Shown piece by piece: positions 5,461 through 5,648 of a stretch of 5,648 bases of DNA. The notes beneath the pieces are model-generated. The model saw nothing but the letters and a program-made list of their open reading frames with translations. It was not told the DNA's origin and ran no database searches. This stretch comes from Prevotellaceae bacterium (GTDB lineage Bacteria > Bacteroidota > Bacteroidia > Bacteroidales > UBA932), in contig JAITMY010000158.1 in the NCBI GenBank assembly GCA_031290755.1, forward strand, positions 1 to 5,648, in the 5' to 3' direction. The position numbers and the translations under genes were made by a program. Each line of letters starts with the position of its first letter. Position 1 is the first letter of the stretch.

Positions 5461-5616
5461 GGGGAGACAAATTTTGCTCGCGGGGAGACAAATTGCGGCA
5501 TCGGGGAGACAAATTTTGCTCGCGGGTGGACAAATTGCGGCATCGGGGGGACAAATTTTGCTCGCGGGGAGACAAATTTCGGCATCGGGGAGACAAATTT
5601 TGCTCGCGGGTGGACA
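5461..5616. repeat. Ordered tandem array of 21-bp units (7 full copies plus a partial eighth)
   Basis: Units begin at 5461, 5482, 5503, 5524, 5545, 5566, 5587 and 5608 with no gaps. Each has a shared core, GGGGAGACAAATT in most copies, followed by one of two 8-nt tails: TTGCTCGC (type A) in units 1, 3, 5 and 7, and GCGGCATC (type B) in units 2, 4 and 6 (TCGGCATC in unit 6). This gives a 42-bp period. Units 4 and 8 both read GGGTGGAC where most others have GGGGAGAC, adding an 84-bp superperiod. Unit 8 keeps only its first 9 bases and then diverges. The array lies upstream of porQ and is not CRISPR, because there are no unique spacers. The stretch from 5344 to the right edge contains nothing else gene-like: 5617-5648 shows no recognisable feature apart from two nearby GTAC sites (5633-5636 and 5639-5642). 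Confidence 0.95.
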
Positions 5617-5648
5617 GTATAGCGCAATTTTAGTACCCGTACACCCCA

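Noticed and set aside
5461..5616. CRISPR array
   Set aside because: The units are contiguous and the alternating tails repeat; there are no unique spacers of 25-40 bp and no cas genes.
5461..5616. G-quadruplex formed by the G3-G6 runs of the array
   Set aside because: The runs are separated by about 17 nt, much longer than usual loops, so a stable quadruplex is not supported.
5461..5616. The repeated GAGAC as target sites of the methylase at 1673-2755
   Set aside because: It is present in only five of eight units, and nothing in the methylase sequence reveals its specificity.
5445..5633. 62-codon plus-strand frame with RGD-containing heptads as a real gene, possibly an integrin-binding protein
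   Set aside because: The frame is open because the 21-bp unit has no stop in it. There is no promoter, initiation signal, signal peptide or recognisable fold, and the RGD is a by-product of the GGGGAGAC core.

Overview
The window looks like a GC-rich member of the Bacteroidota, most likely Bacteroidales-like. Four things point there: a complete PorQ-type component of the type IX secretion system, found only in that phylum; a MurA with the Bacteroidota-style active-site loop (PGGDRIGRRRLDTH); a DUF4290-like gene directly before murA; and two promoters of the Bacteroidota form TTG-N20-TAnnTTTG. Shine-Dalgarno sequences are not evident at the starts. Most genes are GC-rich (46 of 60 bases in 601-660, about 70% in 4021-4080).

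Layout. Positions 3-269 are the 3' end of a DUF4290-like gene with a low-complexity tail, followed 4 nt later by murA (274-1575), the first committed step of peptidoglycan synthesis. Next comes an AT-rich stretch (1576-2779) holding a beta-class DNA methyltransferase (1673-2755) with its own promoter and a palindrome over the -7 box. No restriction enzyme accompanies it in the window, so it looks like an acquired orphan methylase. panD (2780-3133, aspartate decarboxylase for pantothenate and CoA) follows. The opposite strand carries a two-gene unit: porQ (5343-4312), then an RlmI-like 23S rRNA cytosine methyltransferase (4309-3140), which converges on panD with only 6 nt between the stop codons.

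The last 305 bases (5344-5648) hold no convincing gene. They contain the porQ promoter, two dyad-symmetric sites, and an ordered tandem array of 21-bp units (5461-5616). The array alternates two unit types (42-bp period) and also shows an 84-bp superperiod. Its AAATT(TT) tracts recur every two turns of the DNA helix. This array is the least explained structure in the window.

The genes do not form one pathway. They are housekeeping functions (cell wall, CoA, rRNA modification), one surface-secretion component and one probably transferred methylase. All identifications come from reading motifs by eye; no database search was run.
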